From Phenylobacterium kunshanense (GTDB lineage: Bacteria > Pseudomonadota > Alphaproteobacteria > Caulobacterales > Caulobacteraceae), in the NCBI RefSeq assembly GCF_003254525.1, contig NZ_QFYS01000001.1, positions 1 to 64,000 on the forward strand: a stretch of 64,000 nt of DNA, in the 5' to 3' direction. The notes under the pieces were generated by a model. It had not been told where the DNA came from, made no database searches, and was given only the letters and a program-made list of their open reading frames with translations. The translations under genes and the position numbers were made by a program. Below are positions 1-9,112 of this stretch, piece after piece; position 1 is the stretch's first letter, and each line of letters starts with the position of its first letter.

Positions 1-126
1 TTCTGCAGCCTCAAGCACTTCCGACGCATCGCCACCCGCTTCGACAAACTAGCCAGGAACTTCCTCGCCACCGTCCTCCTCGGATCAGCACGCCTCTGGC
101 TACAGGCTTATGAGTCCACGCCCTAG
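1..126 (+). mobile_element. IS5-family transposase, C-terminal fragment cut by the window edge
   Basis: Frame 1 is open from the first base to a TAG at 124-126 and encodes 41 residues. They contain LKHFRRIATRFDKLARNFLA and end in YESTP, the usual C-terminus of IS5-family DDE transposases; the catalytic E region lies off the window. The globin stop codon on the other strand begins only five bases after the transposase stop, so the element's right end must lie at or inside the CTAG at 123-126. No left end is visible and no terminal repeat can be confirmed. This is probably an intact insertion sequence continuing to the left. Confidence 0.8.
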
Positions 127-130
127 GCGG

Positions 131-511
131 TCAGGCGGCGACGGGCTCGCGGCCCAGGACGTCGTCGCGCACGCTCTCGGCGATCTTGGCCACCTCCGCG
201 ATGTCGCTCGCGGGCACGCCCAGCTCCGTCAGCGTGGCGGCAAGGTTCTCCACCACGGCGTCGAAGTGGCCGTCGTTCAGGCCGCGCGCGACGAGATGGG
301 CGTGGCCGCGGCGCATGTCGGCGCCGGTGTAGGCGTTGGGGCCGCCGAAGGCCATGATCAGGAAGGCCCGCTGCTTGGCGTTCTGGTTGGCCATGTCCAC
401 GCCGTCGAAGAAGTGCGCGATCCGGTCGTCGGCCAGCACCTTGCCGTAGAAGATGTCCACCGCAGCCTTCACAGCCGGAGCGCCGCCGATGCGTTCGTAG
501 AGCGTGGTCAT
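131..511 (-). CDS. Truncated haemoglobin, group I
   Basis: This encodes a 126-residue haem protein of the two-over-two globin fold, of normal length for group I (trHbN). Y22 in the DIFYGKV segment fits the distal B10 tyrosine. H70 in MRRGH fits the proximal F8 histidine. A FGGPNAYTG loop precedes it. Proteins of this group bind O2 and NO and often act as NO dioxygenases in the cytoplasm. The ATG at 509-511 has a strong GGGGGA ribosome site. The gene is divergent from an NsrR-type regulator and shares a control region holding an inverted repeat, so NO control is likely (inference). Confidence 0.92.
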   Translation of the reverse strand: MTTLYERIGGAPAVKAAVDIFYGKVLADDRIAHFFDGVDMANQNAKQRAFLIMAFGGPNAYTGADMRRGHAHLVARGLNDGHFDAVVENLAATLTELGVPASDIAEVAKIAESVRDDVLGREPVAA

Positions 512-523
512 GAGTCCCCCATT

Positions 524-573
524 AAGTGGAATTTCAGATACCTATTTGAGAAGCGGCGCCTGATATACCACTT
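524..573. promoter_or_regulatory. Inverted repeat between globin and nsrR, candidate NsrR operator
   Basis: The arm AAGTGGAATTTCA at 524-536 and the arm TGATATACCACTT at 561-573 are inverted copies matching at 11 of 13 positions across a 24-base gap. The segment is A+T-rich for this genome and fills the gap between two divergent genes. NsrR operators are A+T-rich dyads, so autoregulation plus globin control is a reasonable inference. The exact motif is not one I can match to a published alphaproteobacterial site. Confidence 0.5.
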
Positions 574-614
574 TTGTGCGAGCCACAAGCGCCCGTGGCC
601 TTGAGGGTCTGCCG

Positions 615-1046
615 TTGCGTCTCAGCCTCCACACCGACTACGCGCTGCGGGCGCTGATCTATCTGGCCGCGATGCGGGAGCCGTCGGCGACGGCGGGCGC
701 CATCGCCCAGTCCTATCGGATCTCGCAGAATCACCTGGTGAAGGTGCTCCAGCGGCTTCGGTCGCTGGGGTATGTGACGACGGTCCGGGGACGCGGCGGC
801 GGCGTGCGGCTGGCCAGGGACCCGGCGGAGATTCGCGTGGGCGAGATCGTGCGCCAGACCGAGGACCTGGGCGAGATCGTCGAGTGCTTCAATCCTGAGA
901 CCAACACCTGCCCTGTGGCCCCGGTGTGCCTGCTGCCGCGTCGGCTCGGAGAAGCGATGGAGGCCTATCTGGCGGTGCTGGATCGCTACACCATCGCGGA
1001 CGTCTCGGCGAACCGAGACGCGCTCGGGCGGATTCTTGGGACCTAG
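615..1046 (+). CDS. nsrR: Rrf2-family regulator, NsrR type
   Basis: This 143-residue protein has an Rrf2 winged helix (LHTDYALRALIYLAA at the N-terminus, recognition region SYRISQNHLVKVLQRL). C91, C99 and C105 are placed like the [Fe-S] ligands of NsrR, which senses nitric oxide. I chose the TTG at 615 because the family begins MRL(S/T)LHTDYAL and GAGGG lies seven bases upstream; an earlier in-frame start at 576 would add thirteen atypical residues. The gene is divergent from a truncated haemoglobin, a common NsrR target. It converges on flbY, and the two stops share CTAG at 1043-1046. Confidence 0.85.
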   Translation: MRLSLHTDYALRALIYLAAMREPSATAGAIAQSYRISQNHLVKVLQRLRSLGYVTTVRGRGGGVRLARDPAEIRVGEIVRQTEDLGEIVECFNPETNTCPVAPVCLLPRRLGEAMEAYLAVLDRYTIADVSANRDALGRILGT

Positions 1047-1486
1047 GCCCGCTTGTTGAGCGTGATCGCGGTGGCGGTCGCCGTGCTCACCTGGGCGCCA
1101 GCCGATCCGTAGACGCTCGCCTGGCTGCGCTGGCTGGCGACCTCCTCGGCGATGCATTTCACAAGGCCTTCGGTCACGATCCGGGCGGCCTCGATCGCGC
1201 GACCCTGGCGGGCCAGCACCGCGTCGAACGCCTCGGTCGCCCGGGCGAGCTTGGCGCGGAGCTGGAGGGGCGCGCCCTCCACAAGGCGTTTGTCGGCCCG
1301 CACCCGGGCGCTCTCGTGGCGATAGAGGTTCGCGAGGCGCGAGGTTTCCTCCAGCAGGGCGGCGGCGTCCTGCGGGCGGCGTTGCTCGAACGCCTGCGCC
1401 TGGGCGGCGATCAGCTCGGTCAGCCGCTCGGTGAGGACGATGAGCTGCTCACAGCGGTCGGTGGCGTCGTCGGCGGCGAGGGCCAT
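1043..1486 (-). CDS. flbY: Flagellar protein FlbY
   Basis: This 147-residue, largely helical protein rich in Ala, Glu and Gln is the last gene of the flgI operon. In Caulobacter crescentus the flgI region is described as flgI, cheL and flbY, and order, size and spacing match. Its precise role is unclear; the FlgN-like helical composition would suit an export chaperone, which is only inference. Its ATG overlaps the cheL stop as TGATG (1484-1488), so translation is probably coupled. The identification rests mainly on synteny. Confidence 0.75.
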   Translation of the reverse strand: MALAADDATDRCEQLIVLTERLTELIAAQAQAFEQRRPQDAAALLEETSRLANLYRHESARVRADKRLVEGAPLQLRAKLARATEAFDAVLARQGRAIEAARIVTEGLVKCIAEEVASQRSQASVYGSAGAQVSTATATAITLNKRA

Positions 1487-1800
1487 CAGGTCAGTCCCTG
1501 CATCTTCAGGATTTCGCGCTGGATCGTGTCGGCCAGGCCGATGCCGCCCGCCTTGGTCATCTGTTTGCCCATGGCTTCGGTCATCATCGAGCGGAACATC
1601 TCCTCGCCCTGACCGCCGCCGAAGGGCCCGTCGGTCTCGACCCCTTGGAACATCTGCTGCAGCATGATCGAGAGAAACTGGCTTTCGAACTTCTCGGCCG
1701 CGTCGCGCGCCTTGCCACGGGCGAGATCCGCCGTCGTGGCCTGGGCCGTGGGAGTCAGCAGGGCAGGGGAGACGCTGACGGGCGTCGTGAAGCCGCTCAT
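1486..1800 (-). CDS. cheL: Rod-binding protein CheL (FlgJ N-terminal type)
   Basis: This 104-residue protein corresponds to the rod-binding domain of FlgJ without its muramidase domain. The core [18 protein letters not shown] followed by [13 protein letters not shown] is typical of that domain. It would act in the periplasm during flagellar rod assembly. The ATG at 1798-1800 overlaps the flgI stop as TGATG; a GTG one codon earlier is possible. The middle position between flgI and flbY matches the Caulobacter operon. Confidence 0.88.
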   Translation of the reverse strand: MSGFTTPVSVSPALLTPTAQATTADLARGKARDAAEKFESQFLSIMLQQMFQGVETDGPFGGGQGEEMFRSMMTEAMGKQMTKAGGIGLADTIQREILKMQGLT

Positions 1801-2909
1801 CACATCACCTCGATTTCGGCCTGCAGGGCGCCGGCGGCCTTGATGGTCTGCAGGATGGAGATCATGTCGCGCGGGGTGACGCCCAGGGCGTTCAGCCCGG
1901 CCACGAGGGTCGACAGCGAGGCGCCCGACTTCACCGTCAGGAACTGCTTGCCCTTCTCCTCCTCGACCGACACGTCCGACTGCGGAACCACCGCCGTCTG
2001 TCCGCCGCGGGAGAACGGCCCGGGCTGGCTCACCGCGGGGCTCTCGCGGACCGTGATGGTCAGGTTGCCCTGCTGGATGGCGACCGTCGAAACGCGGACC
2101 GCGTCGCCCATCACGATCACGCCGGCGACCTCGTCGATGACCACCTTGGCCGCATTGTCCGGCTCGACGGCCAGGTTCTCGATCTGCGCCATGAAGGCGA
2201 CCAGGTTCTCGCCGGCCGGCGGGCGCACCGAGACGATCGTGGGGTTCTCGGCCACGGCCGAGCCCGGATGGTTGGTGTTGATCACGTCGGCCACGCGACG
2301 GGCGGTGGTGAAGTCGGGGTTGCGGAGGGTCATCCGCAGCTGGTCCAACTGGGCGAGCTGGAAGCGGATTTCCCGCTCGACCGTCGCGCCGCCCGCGATC
2401 CGGCCGGCCGTCGGCACGCCTTTCAGCACCGTCGAGCCCGAAGCGCCGCCGGCGCTGACCGAACCGGTCTGCACCGTGCCCTGGGCCACCGCGTAGGCCT
2501 GGCCGTCGGCGCCCAGCAGCGGGGTCACCAGCAGCGTGCCGCCGAGCAGGCTCTTGGCGTCGCCGAGGGCCGAGACCTGGGCGTCGATCTGGGCGCCCGG
2601 CGCGGAGAACGGCGGCAGCTTGGCCGTCACCATCACGGCGGCCACGTTCTTGGTGTTGAGGTTCGTCTCTCGCACGTTGACGCCGAGGCGCTCCAGCATC
2701 GCCTCCAGGCTCTGCTTGGTGAAGGGCGCGTTCCGCAGCGCGTCGCCCGTGCCGTTCAGGCCCACGACGATGCCGTAGCCGATCAGCTGGTTCTCCCGCA
2801 CGCCCTCGAAGGCGACGATGTCCTTGATGCGCGACTTGGCCGTCGCCGCCTGGGGCAGGCAGGCCGTCGCGGCGAGGACGAGAGCAGAGAGGAGTCGGGC
2901 CAGGTTCAT
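1800..2909 (-). CDS. flgI: Flagellar P-ring protein FlgI
   Basis: This 369-residue protein forms the periplasmic P ring around the flagellar rod. The N-terminus [20 protein letters not shown] is a Sec signal peptide. The mature start [21 protein letters not shown] and the LNGTGD segment are diagnostic. The reading frame is open further upstream to 3041, but the ATG at 2909 carries the signal peptide and an AAGGG ribosome site. It leads an operon with cheL and flbY. A sigma-54-like promoter lies 37 bases upstream, and fliX is divergent. Confidence 0.95.
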   Translation of the reverse strand: MNLARLLSALVLAATACLPQAATAKSRIKDIVAFEGVRENQLIGYGIVVGLNGTGDALRNAPFTKQSLEAMLERLGVNVRETNLNTKNVAAVMVTAKLPPFSAPGAQIDAQVSALGDAKSLLGGTLLVTPLLGADGQAYAVAQGTVQTGSVSAGGASGSTVLKGVPTAGRIAGGATVEREIRFQLAQLDQLRMTLRNPDFTTARRVADVINTNHPGSAVAENPTIVSVRPPAGENLVAFMAQIENLAVEPDNAAKVVIDEVAGVIVMGDAVRVSTVAIQQGNLTITVRESPAVSQPGPFSRGGQTAVVPQSDVSVEEEKGKQFLTVKSGASLSTLVAGLNALGVTPRDMISILQTIKAAGALQAEIEVM

Positions 2910-2945
2910 GGGCGCCCTTCGTACGAAAGAGTTCGGCTCCCCTTC

Positions 2946-2960
2946 GCCAGATGTGTGCCA
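2946..2960 (-). promoter_or_regulatory. Candidate sigma-54 promoter of flgI
   Basis: The minus strand reads TGGCACACATCTGGC. This fits the sigma-54 pattern TGGCAC-N5-TTGC with one mismatch (TGGC for TTGC) and correct spacing of the GG and GC elements. It predicts transcription starting near 2934, about 25 bases before the flgI ATG. Later-class flagellar genes of Caulobacter use sigma-54 with FlbD, so the context supports it. Confidence 0.6.
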
Positions 2961-3033
2961 GCCGGAAAACGCTGAAAAATCAGTGCTCCGACGGATCGGT
3001 CGGCAAGTTCGACTAGGCAGAATCCTCCCCTCG

Positions 3034-3039
3034 TTAACC
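3034..3039 (+). promoter_or_regulatory. CtrA-type half site upstream of fliX
   Basis: The sequence TTAACC followed by AT is the half-site core of CtrA boxes. It lies 60 bases before the fliX start in the flgI-fliX gap. A second TTAA at the usual spacing is absent (GCAA instead), so the site is incomplete. In Caulobacter fliX is an early flagellar gene under CtrA, which favours function. Confidence 0.5.
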
Positions 3040-3098
3040 ATGCTGCAAGTTTGGCCGGCAATGCTGCGCGTGAGAGTCGAGGGCCCAGGCGTCCATTC

Positions 3099-3533
3099 AT
3101 GAAGGTCACCGGTACAGGCGGTCTGTCGCAGACGTCGGGCGCCAAGCCCGCGCGCAGCGGCGGCGGAGGCGAGGGGTTCCGCGTCGGCGCGTCTTCGGCG
3201 CCGGCCGCGCCCGCCCAGGTCGCAGCGGCCAGCGGCGTCGCCAGCGTCATGGGGGTCGAGGCGCTGATCGCCCTGCAGGACGTCGGGACGCCCACCGAGC
3301 GCCGTCGGCGGTCGGTCAGCCGGGCCGGCCGGCTTCTGGACTCCCTCGATGACCTGAAGGTCGCCCTGCTGGGCGGCGATCTGTCGGCCGCCCAGGTCGA
3401 GGCGCTCGGACGGGCCGTCCGGGAGCAGCGCATGGCCACCGACGACCCCAAGCTCGAAGCCGTTCTAGATGAGATCGAGACTCGCGCCGCGGTTGAGCTT
3501 GCGAAGCTGGAAGCCGTCCGTGGGCGCCGATAG
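3099..3533 (+). CDS. fliX: Flagellar assembly regulator FliX
   Basis: This 144-residue protein has a low-complexity N-terminus beginning MKVTGTGG, then the conserved core VMGVEALIALQD, RRRRSVSRAGRLLDSLDDLK and a helical C-terminus. FliX couples completion of the early flagellar basal body to the sigma-54 activator FlbD and helps assemble the basal body in Caulobacter. The ATG at 3099 was chosen because family members begin MKV; an upstream in-frame ATG at 3051 adds unrelated residues. Its position divergent from flgI matches Caulobacter. Confidence 0.92.
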   Translation: MKVTGTGGLSQTSGAKPARSGGGGEGFRVGASSAPAAPAQVAAASGVASVMGVEALIALQDVGTPTERRRRSVSRAGRLLDSLDDLKVALLGGDLSAAQVEALGRAVREQRMATDDPKLEAVLDEIETRAAVELAKLEAVRGRR

Positions 3534-3625
3534 TCCGCTGCGACGTTCCAGCGACGTTGAAACCATCGGTCGTTTTGCTATACAGCCCGCGCGTGTCTCA
3601 GGGTTCCTAGGGGCGTGAGGTTTTC

Positions 3626-4054
3626 ATGAAGGCAGCCGCTGTGTTGGCTGAAGGTCCTGAATACCGTCCTTCCGAGGACGAGGAATTCATGAACGAGCGC
3701 CAGCTTGAGTATTTCAAGCAGAAGCTCCTGGCGTGGAAAGAGGACATTCTCCGCGAATCTCGCGAGACGCTGTCCCATCTCCAGAAGGAGACCGAGAATC
3801 ACCCCGATATTGCTGATCGGGCGTCCTCGGAAACCGATCGGGCTCTTGAGCTTCGTACCCGTGACCGGCAGCGTAAGCTGATTTCCAAGATCGACGACGC
3901 CCTGCGCCGGATCGAGGACGGGTCCTACGGCTACTGCGAGGAGACGGGCGAACCCATCGGCCTGGCGCGACTCGACGCCCGCCCGATCGCGACGCTGAGT
4001 CTCGAGGCCCAGGAGCGGCACGAGCGCCGCGAGCGCGTCCACCGCGACGACTGA
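3626..4054 (+). CDS. dksA: RNA polymerase-binding factor DksA
   Basis: This 142-residue factor enters the RNA polymerase secondary channel and works with ppGpp. The coiled-coil tip motif DIADRA (D61, D64, A66) is intact. In the zinc-finger region only C104 of the usual four cysteines remains (YGYCEETGEPIGLARL); later positions read Thr and Ser. Such cysteine-poor DksA forms are known in alphaproteobacteria. A GAGG ribosome site precedes the ATG at 3626. Placement after fliX is as expected for this order. Confidence 0.93.
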   Translation: MKAAAVLAEGPEYRPSEDEEFMNERQLEYFKQKLLAWKEDILRESRETLSHLQKETENHPDIADRASSETDRALELRTRDRQRKLISKIDDALRRIEDGSYGYCEETGEPIGLARLDARPIATLSLEAQERHERRERVHRDD

Positions 4055-4100
4055 CGGCGCCCGGGGGTGTTTTTGCCCCGCTGACGCGGCTAGACTATAT

Positions 4101-4117
4101 ATGCTCAAAGTGAGCAT
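4101..4117. promoter_or_regulatory. Perfect palindrome before nadE, candidate operator
   Basis: ATGCTCA at 4101-4107 and TGAGCAT at 4111-4117 are exact inverted repeats around AAG, inside an A+T-rich TATAT context 21 bases before the NAD+ synthetase start. This is the position and size of a dimeric repressor site. Regulators of NAD synthesis such as NrtR or NadQ are possible owners, but neither is encoded here and I cannot match the motif. Confidence 0.5.
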
Positions 4118-4138
4118 TAGTCCGGTCGGGAGCTGGCG

Positions 4139-6184
<2,046 letters not shown>

Positions 6185-6192
6185 GCCGCCGC

Positions 6193-6339
6193 TCAGCGGA
6201 GGGTCAGCGCTTGCTTCAGTGCGCGGCGTTCGCCCTCGGCCGAGCGCCACTGGCGGGTCAGCGCCCTCACGGCCGGGAGGACCCACGCCGTCCAGTATCC
6301 GAATGGAACGTCCTTATGGATGCGGTGCAGCTCTTCCAT
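6193..6339 (-). CDS. Small basic protein of unknown function, 48 residues
   Basis: A short frame starting at the ATG at 6337-6339 begins MEELHRIHKDVPFGYWTAW and ends in a charged helix (RQWRSAEGERRALKQALTLR). It is divergent from the LysR gene, and its stop lies nine bases after the nadE stop on the other strand. GGGAG lies about ten bases upstream. I do not recognise the family. The aromatic N-terminal half and basic C-terminal helix look protein-like rather than random. As the divergent neighbour of a LysR gene it could be that regulator's target. Confidence 0.45.
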   Translation of the reverse strand: MEELHRIHKDVPFGYWTAWVLPAVRALTRQWRSAEGERRALKQALTLR

Positions 6340-6427
6340 GGTCGGTCATCTCCCGTCAGGGCTTGTCCCTGCCTAGGTAAGATGATCTTCAGGACCGTGC
6401 GGAACAAACGGGTTCTCCTGCTGTATC

Positions 6428-6444
6428 CATAAGGTGGACTTATG
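6428..6444. promoter_or_regulatory. Dyad overlapping the LysR start codon
   Basis: CATAAG at 6428-6433 and CTTATG at 6439-6444 form a perfect inverted repeat around GTGGA, and the second arm contains the LysR ATG. The overlapping 10-mer ATCCATAAGG (6425-6434) recurs inverted at 6312-6321 inside the divergent small gene. This arrangement would suit autoregulation by the LysR protein. Confidence 0.35.
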
Positions 6445-7389
6445 AATGACCCGCTGGCCTCTCTGCCGCTAAGCGCCATCCGGGTGTTCGAGGCGGCGGC
6501 TCGGCTCGGCAGCTTCACCCGGGCGTCGGAGGAGCTGGGTATGACCCAGGCCGCCGTGAGCTGGCAGGTGAAGGCGCTGGAGCGCCGGCTGGACCAGCCC
6601 CTGTTCCGCCGCCTGTCGCGCGAGGTGGCGCTGACGCCGGCGGGCGAGCGTCTGGCCCGCGCGGCCACCGAGGCCATGACGGCCCTGCGCGCAGCGGTCG
6701 CCGACCTGACCGACACCGGTGAAGGCATCCTGTCGATCACCACGCTGCAGACCTTCGCGACGCGCTGGCTGGCCAGCCGCCTGGGCGCGTTCCAGGTGGC
6801 GCATCCGTCGATCGCGGTGCGCCTCGACACCGATTCCCGTGTCGTCGACCTGCTGCGCGGGGAGGCGGACCTCGCGATCCGGGCCTCCCGCCAGCGCGAG
6901 TGGCCGGCGATGGAGAGCGTCCTGCTGTTCCCCTCGGCCCAAACCGTGCTGGCCACCGCCGAGGCGATGGCGAGGCTGCCGCCGGAGCCACGGCCAGCCG
7001 ATCTGCTGTCGGTCCAGAGGGTCGGGTCGGAGGCGGAATGGGCGGCGTGGTTCCGCAACGCCGGGGTCGAGGCCGTGGGACCTGCGCCGGAAGGGCCGCG
7101 GCTGACGGCGGACAATCAGGTGCTGGAAGTGGCCGCGGCCCAGGCCAGCGGCGGCGTGGCGATCGGCTCGCCGGTCATGTTCGCGACCGAGATCGCGGCC
7201 GGACGGCTGGTCCAGCCGTTCGAGGTCTATATCGGGGAGGAGGGCGGCTACTGGCTGGTCTATCCGAAGGACCGGCGCCGGGCCCGCAAGATCGCGGCCT
7301 TCCGTGACTGGCTGCTGGCCGAGGTCAGGGCCGACGCCACAGCGCAGAAGCTGCTGCAGGATCGGCCCGCCCCCACCACGGGAGATTAG
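6442..7389 (+). CDS. LysR-family regulator, GcvA-like
   Basis: This 315-residue regulator has an N-terminal winged helix-turn-helix (PLSAIRVFEAAARLGSFTRA, then TQAAVSWQVKALE) and a periplasmic-binding-like effector domain from about residue 90. The wording of the helix-turn-helix is that of the GcvA branch. The ligand is unknown. The divergent small gene at 6193-6339 is the natural target candidate. Its stop overlaps the stop of the convergent outer-membrane gene in TTAG at 7386-7389. Confidence 0.92.
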   Translation: MNDPLASLPLSAIRVFEAAARLGSFTRASEELGMTQAAVSWQVKALERRLDQPLFRRLSREVALTPAGERLARAATEAMTALRAAVADLTDTGEGILSITTLQTFATRWLASRLGAFQVAHPSIAVRLDTDSRVVDLLRGEADLAIRASRQREWPAMESVLLFPSAQTVLATAEAMARLPPEPRPADLLSVQRVGSEAEWAAWFRNAGVEAVGPAPEGPRLTADNQVLEVAAAQASGGVAIGSPVMFATEIAAGRLVQPFEVYIGEEGGYWLVYPKDRRRARKIAAFRDWLLAEVRADATAQKLLQDRPAPTTGD

Positions 7390-8207
7390 AAGCGGTAGCT
7401 CGCCGTCACGCGGAAGCTGTCGACCTCGAAGTCGTCGTCGGTGCGCCGGAAGTCGGTCCCGGCGGTGTTGACCAGCAGGAACGGGTTGGTGGCCGCGGTC
7501 GTGCCCGAGTTGGACGCCCGCACGCCAAAGTCGTCGTCGTCGAGGCTGGTGCGCAGCCACTCGACGCCCAGGGTCACGTTGTCGGTCAGCTTGCGCTCGT
7601 AGCCGAGGCCCAGTTGGTGGCCCTTGGCGTCGCCGCCGCCCGAACGCGGGAAGGCGTTGACCGTGTTGGTGGTGGTGAAGCTGTGCTTCATGTTGCCCTG
7701 GGCGTAGCCGCCGGTGGCGTAGACCAGGTTGTCGCCGAAGGCGTAGCCGCCGCGCGCGCGGACGGCGAACAGGTCGGTCAGCTTGCGGGTGAAGTTGTAG
7801 GCCGCCGGCGTGGTCGAGAAGGCGGTCACGCCGTCCTGCAGCTCGAGCCGGCTGTATTCCACCACGCCCCCGACCACGAACGAGCCGATCTGGTAGTCGT
7901 AGCCGGCGCGCACGCCGATCTCGACGTCGGTGCCGTCGTCCTTGCGGCAGCCGCCGGGCGCGGCGTTGGTGTTGAACTGCCCGCCGCAGAAGCCGGGCGA
8001 GAAGGCGTCGGCGCCGGCGGCCGTGCGCACCGTGTCGCCATAGGTCCCGTCGAGGTTGGTGTCGAAGCCGATCGTCTCGCCGCTGCTCTCGTTGCGGTCG
8101 GCGTAGCCGGCGACGACGCCGACGTAGGCGCCGGTCCAGTCGGCGGTCTGGGCCTGGGCGGCGCCGGCGATCGCGAAGGCGGCCGTGGCGAGAAGAAGGG
8201 TGCGCAT
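7386..8207 (-). CDS. Outer-membrane beta-barrel protein (Omp25/RopB-like)
   Basis: This 273-residue protein begins with a signal peptide (MRTLLLATAAFAIAGAAQAQ) followed by WTGAYVGVVAGY, the usual first strand of small porin-like barrels. Alternating strands follow, and the C-terminus SFRVTASYRF ends in Phe as outer-membrane barrels do. Two cysteines in a loop (FCGGQ and GGCRKD) may form a disulfide. It is probably a structural or permeability protein; no transport substrate can be named. It is monocistronic and convergent with the LysR gene. Confidence 0.85.
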   Translation of the reverse strand: MRTLLLATAAFAIAGAAQAQTADWTGAYVGVVAGYADRNESSGETIGFDTNLDGTYGDTVRTAAGADAFSPGFCGGQFNTNAAPGGCRKDDGTDVEIGVRAGYDYQIGSFVVGGVVEYSRLELQDGVTAFSTTPAAYNFTRKLTDLFAVRARGGYAFGDNLVYATGGYAQGNMKHSFTTTNTVNAFPRSGGGDAKGHQLGLGYERKLTDNVTLGVEWLRTSLDDDDFGVRASNSGTTAATNPFLLVNTAGTDFRRTDDDFEVDSFRVTASYRF

Positions 8208-8302
8208 CTGTGGGCTCTCCTGGTCGTAGTCTCTGGTGCGGGATCGCCCTCGGCGCGCCCGTCCCCGGCTCTACGGTCCGTCAGGAACAGCGGATGCGAC
8301 GC

Positions 8303-8323
8303 CCTGCCGCGTTCGACGGCAGG
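8303..8323. terminator. Weak hairpin after the LOG gene
   Basis: CCTGCCG and CGGCAGG pair across a seven-base loop, 27 bases past the LOG-family stop. There is no T tract on either side, so termination here is only possible. Confidence 0.3.
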
Positions 8324-8349
8324 TGTGTCTTTCCACCCACAGTTGTCCG

Positions 8350-8952
8350 TCAGCCCCGGCGCCCCACCGCCGCTTCGGACGGATAGGGCTCGCGCCCCTG
8401 GTCGAGGAGGGCGGGGACGATCTGGTCCACCGTGTCCACGGCCACCCACGCGTCCATGAAGCCCGCCGGCGTCAGCCGCTCGTCCACCGTGTGCTGGAAC
8501 AGCCGGAACAGCGGGTCCCAGAAGCTGCGGGGATTGTAGAACACCACCGGCTTGGCGTGCAGGTCGAGGCGGCGCCAGGAGAGAAGCTCGACCACCTCCT
8601 CCAGCGTGCCGATGCCGCCTGGCAGGATCACGAAGCTGTCCGAGCGCTGGAACATGAGCATCTTCCGCTCATGCATGTTGTCGACGATGACGTGCTCCAC
8701 CTCGGCGAGGGCGCGTTCCTTGGCCACGAGGAAGGTCGGGATGATGCCGAGCACGTCGCCGCCGGCCGCATGGGCGGCCCGCGCGGCCGCGCCCATCAGG
8801 CCGACTCCGCCGCCGCCATAGACGAGCCGGATGCGCGCATCGGCCAGCGCCTTGCCCAGGGCGCGGGCGGCCTCCAGGAACGCCGGGTCGGCCTCGTCCG
8901 ACGAGCCGCAGAACACGCAGGCCGATTCCAGGCGTTGGCTGAGACGCCCCAT
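8350..8952 (-). CDS. LOG-family cytokinin-riboside-monophosphate phosphoribohydrolase (TIGR00730)
   Basis: This 200-residue Rossmann-like protein carries the family motif PGGIGTLEEV, plus the early CVFCGSS and VYGGGGVGLMG loops that hold the nucleotide. The LOG family releases the base from nucleoside 5'-monophosphates; in plant-associated bacteria this yields cytokinins, in others it is probably purine salvage. The catalytic Arg/Glu region is present (ERKMLMFQRSD). It is a single gene transcribed away from the ABC transporter. Confidence 0.92.
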   Translation of the reverse strand: MGRLSQRLESACVFCGSSDEADPAFLEAARALGKALADARIRLVYGGGGVGLMGAAARAAHAAGGDVLGIIPTFLVAKERALAEVEHVIVDNMHERKMLMFQRSDSFVILPGGIGTLEEVVELLSWRRLDLHAKPVVFYNPRSFWDPLFRLFQHTVDERLTPAGFMDAWVAVDTVDQIVPALLDQGREPYPSEAAVGRRG

Positions 8953-9112
8953 GACGCGTACTCCAATGGAAATCGAGTCTGGCCGCTTGCTTGCGCGGCG
9001 AGCACGTCCAAATAGCTAGGGCCAGGCTTCAGGAGTAGCAAGCACACCGTGACCGCCCCTCCCGAGTCGATGCGAGCGCGTCCGCCCCGGCGCGCGGGTG
9101 GGGGCTGAGCCC

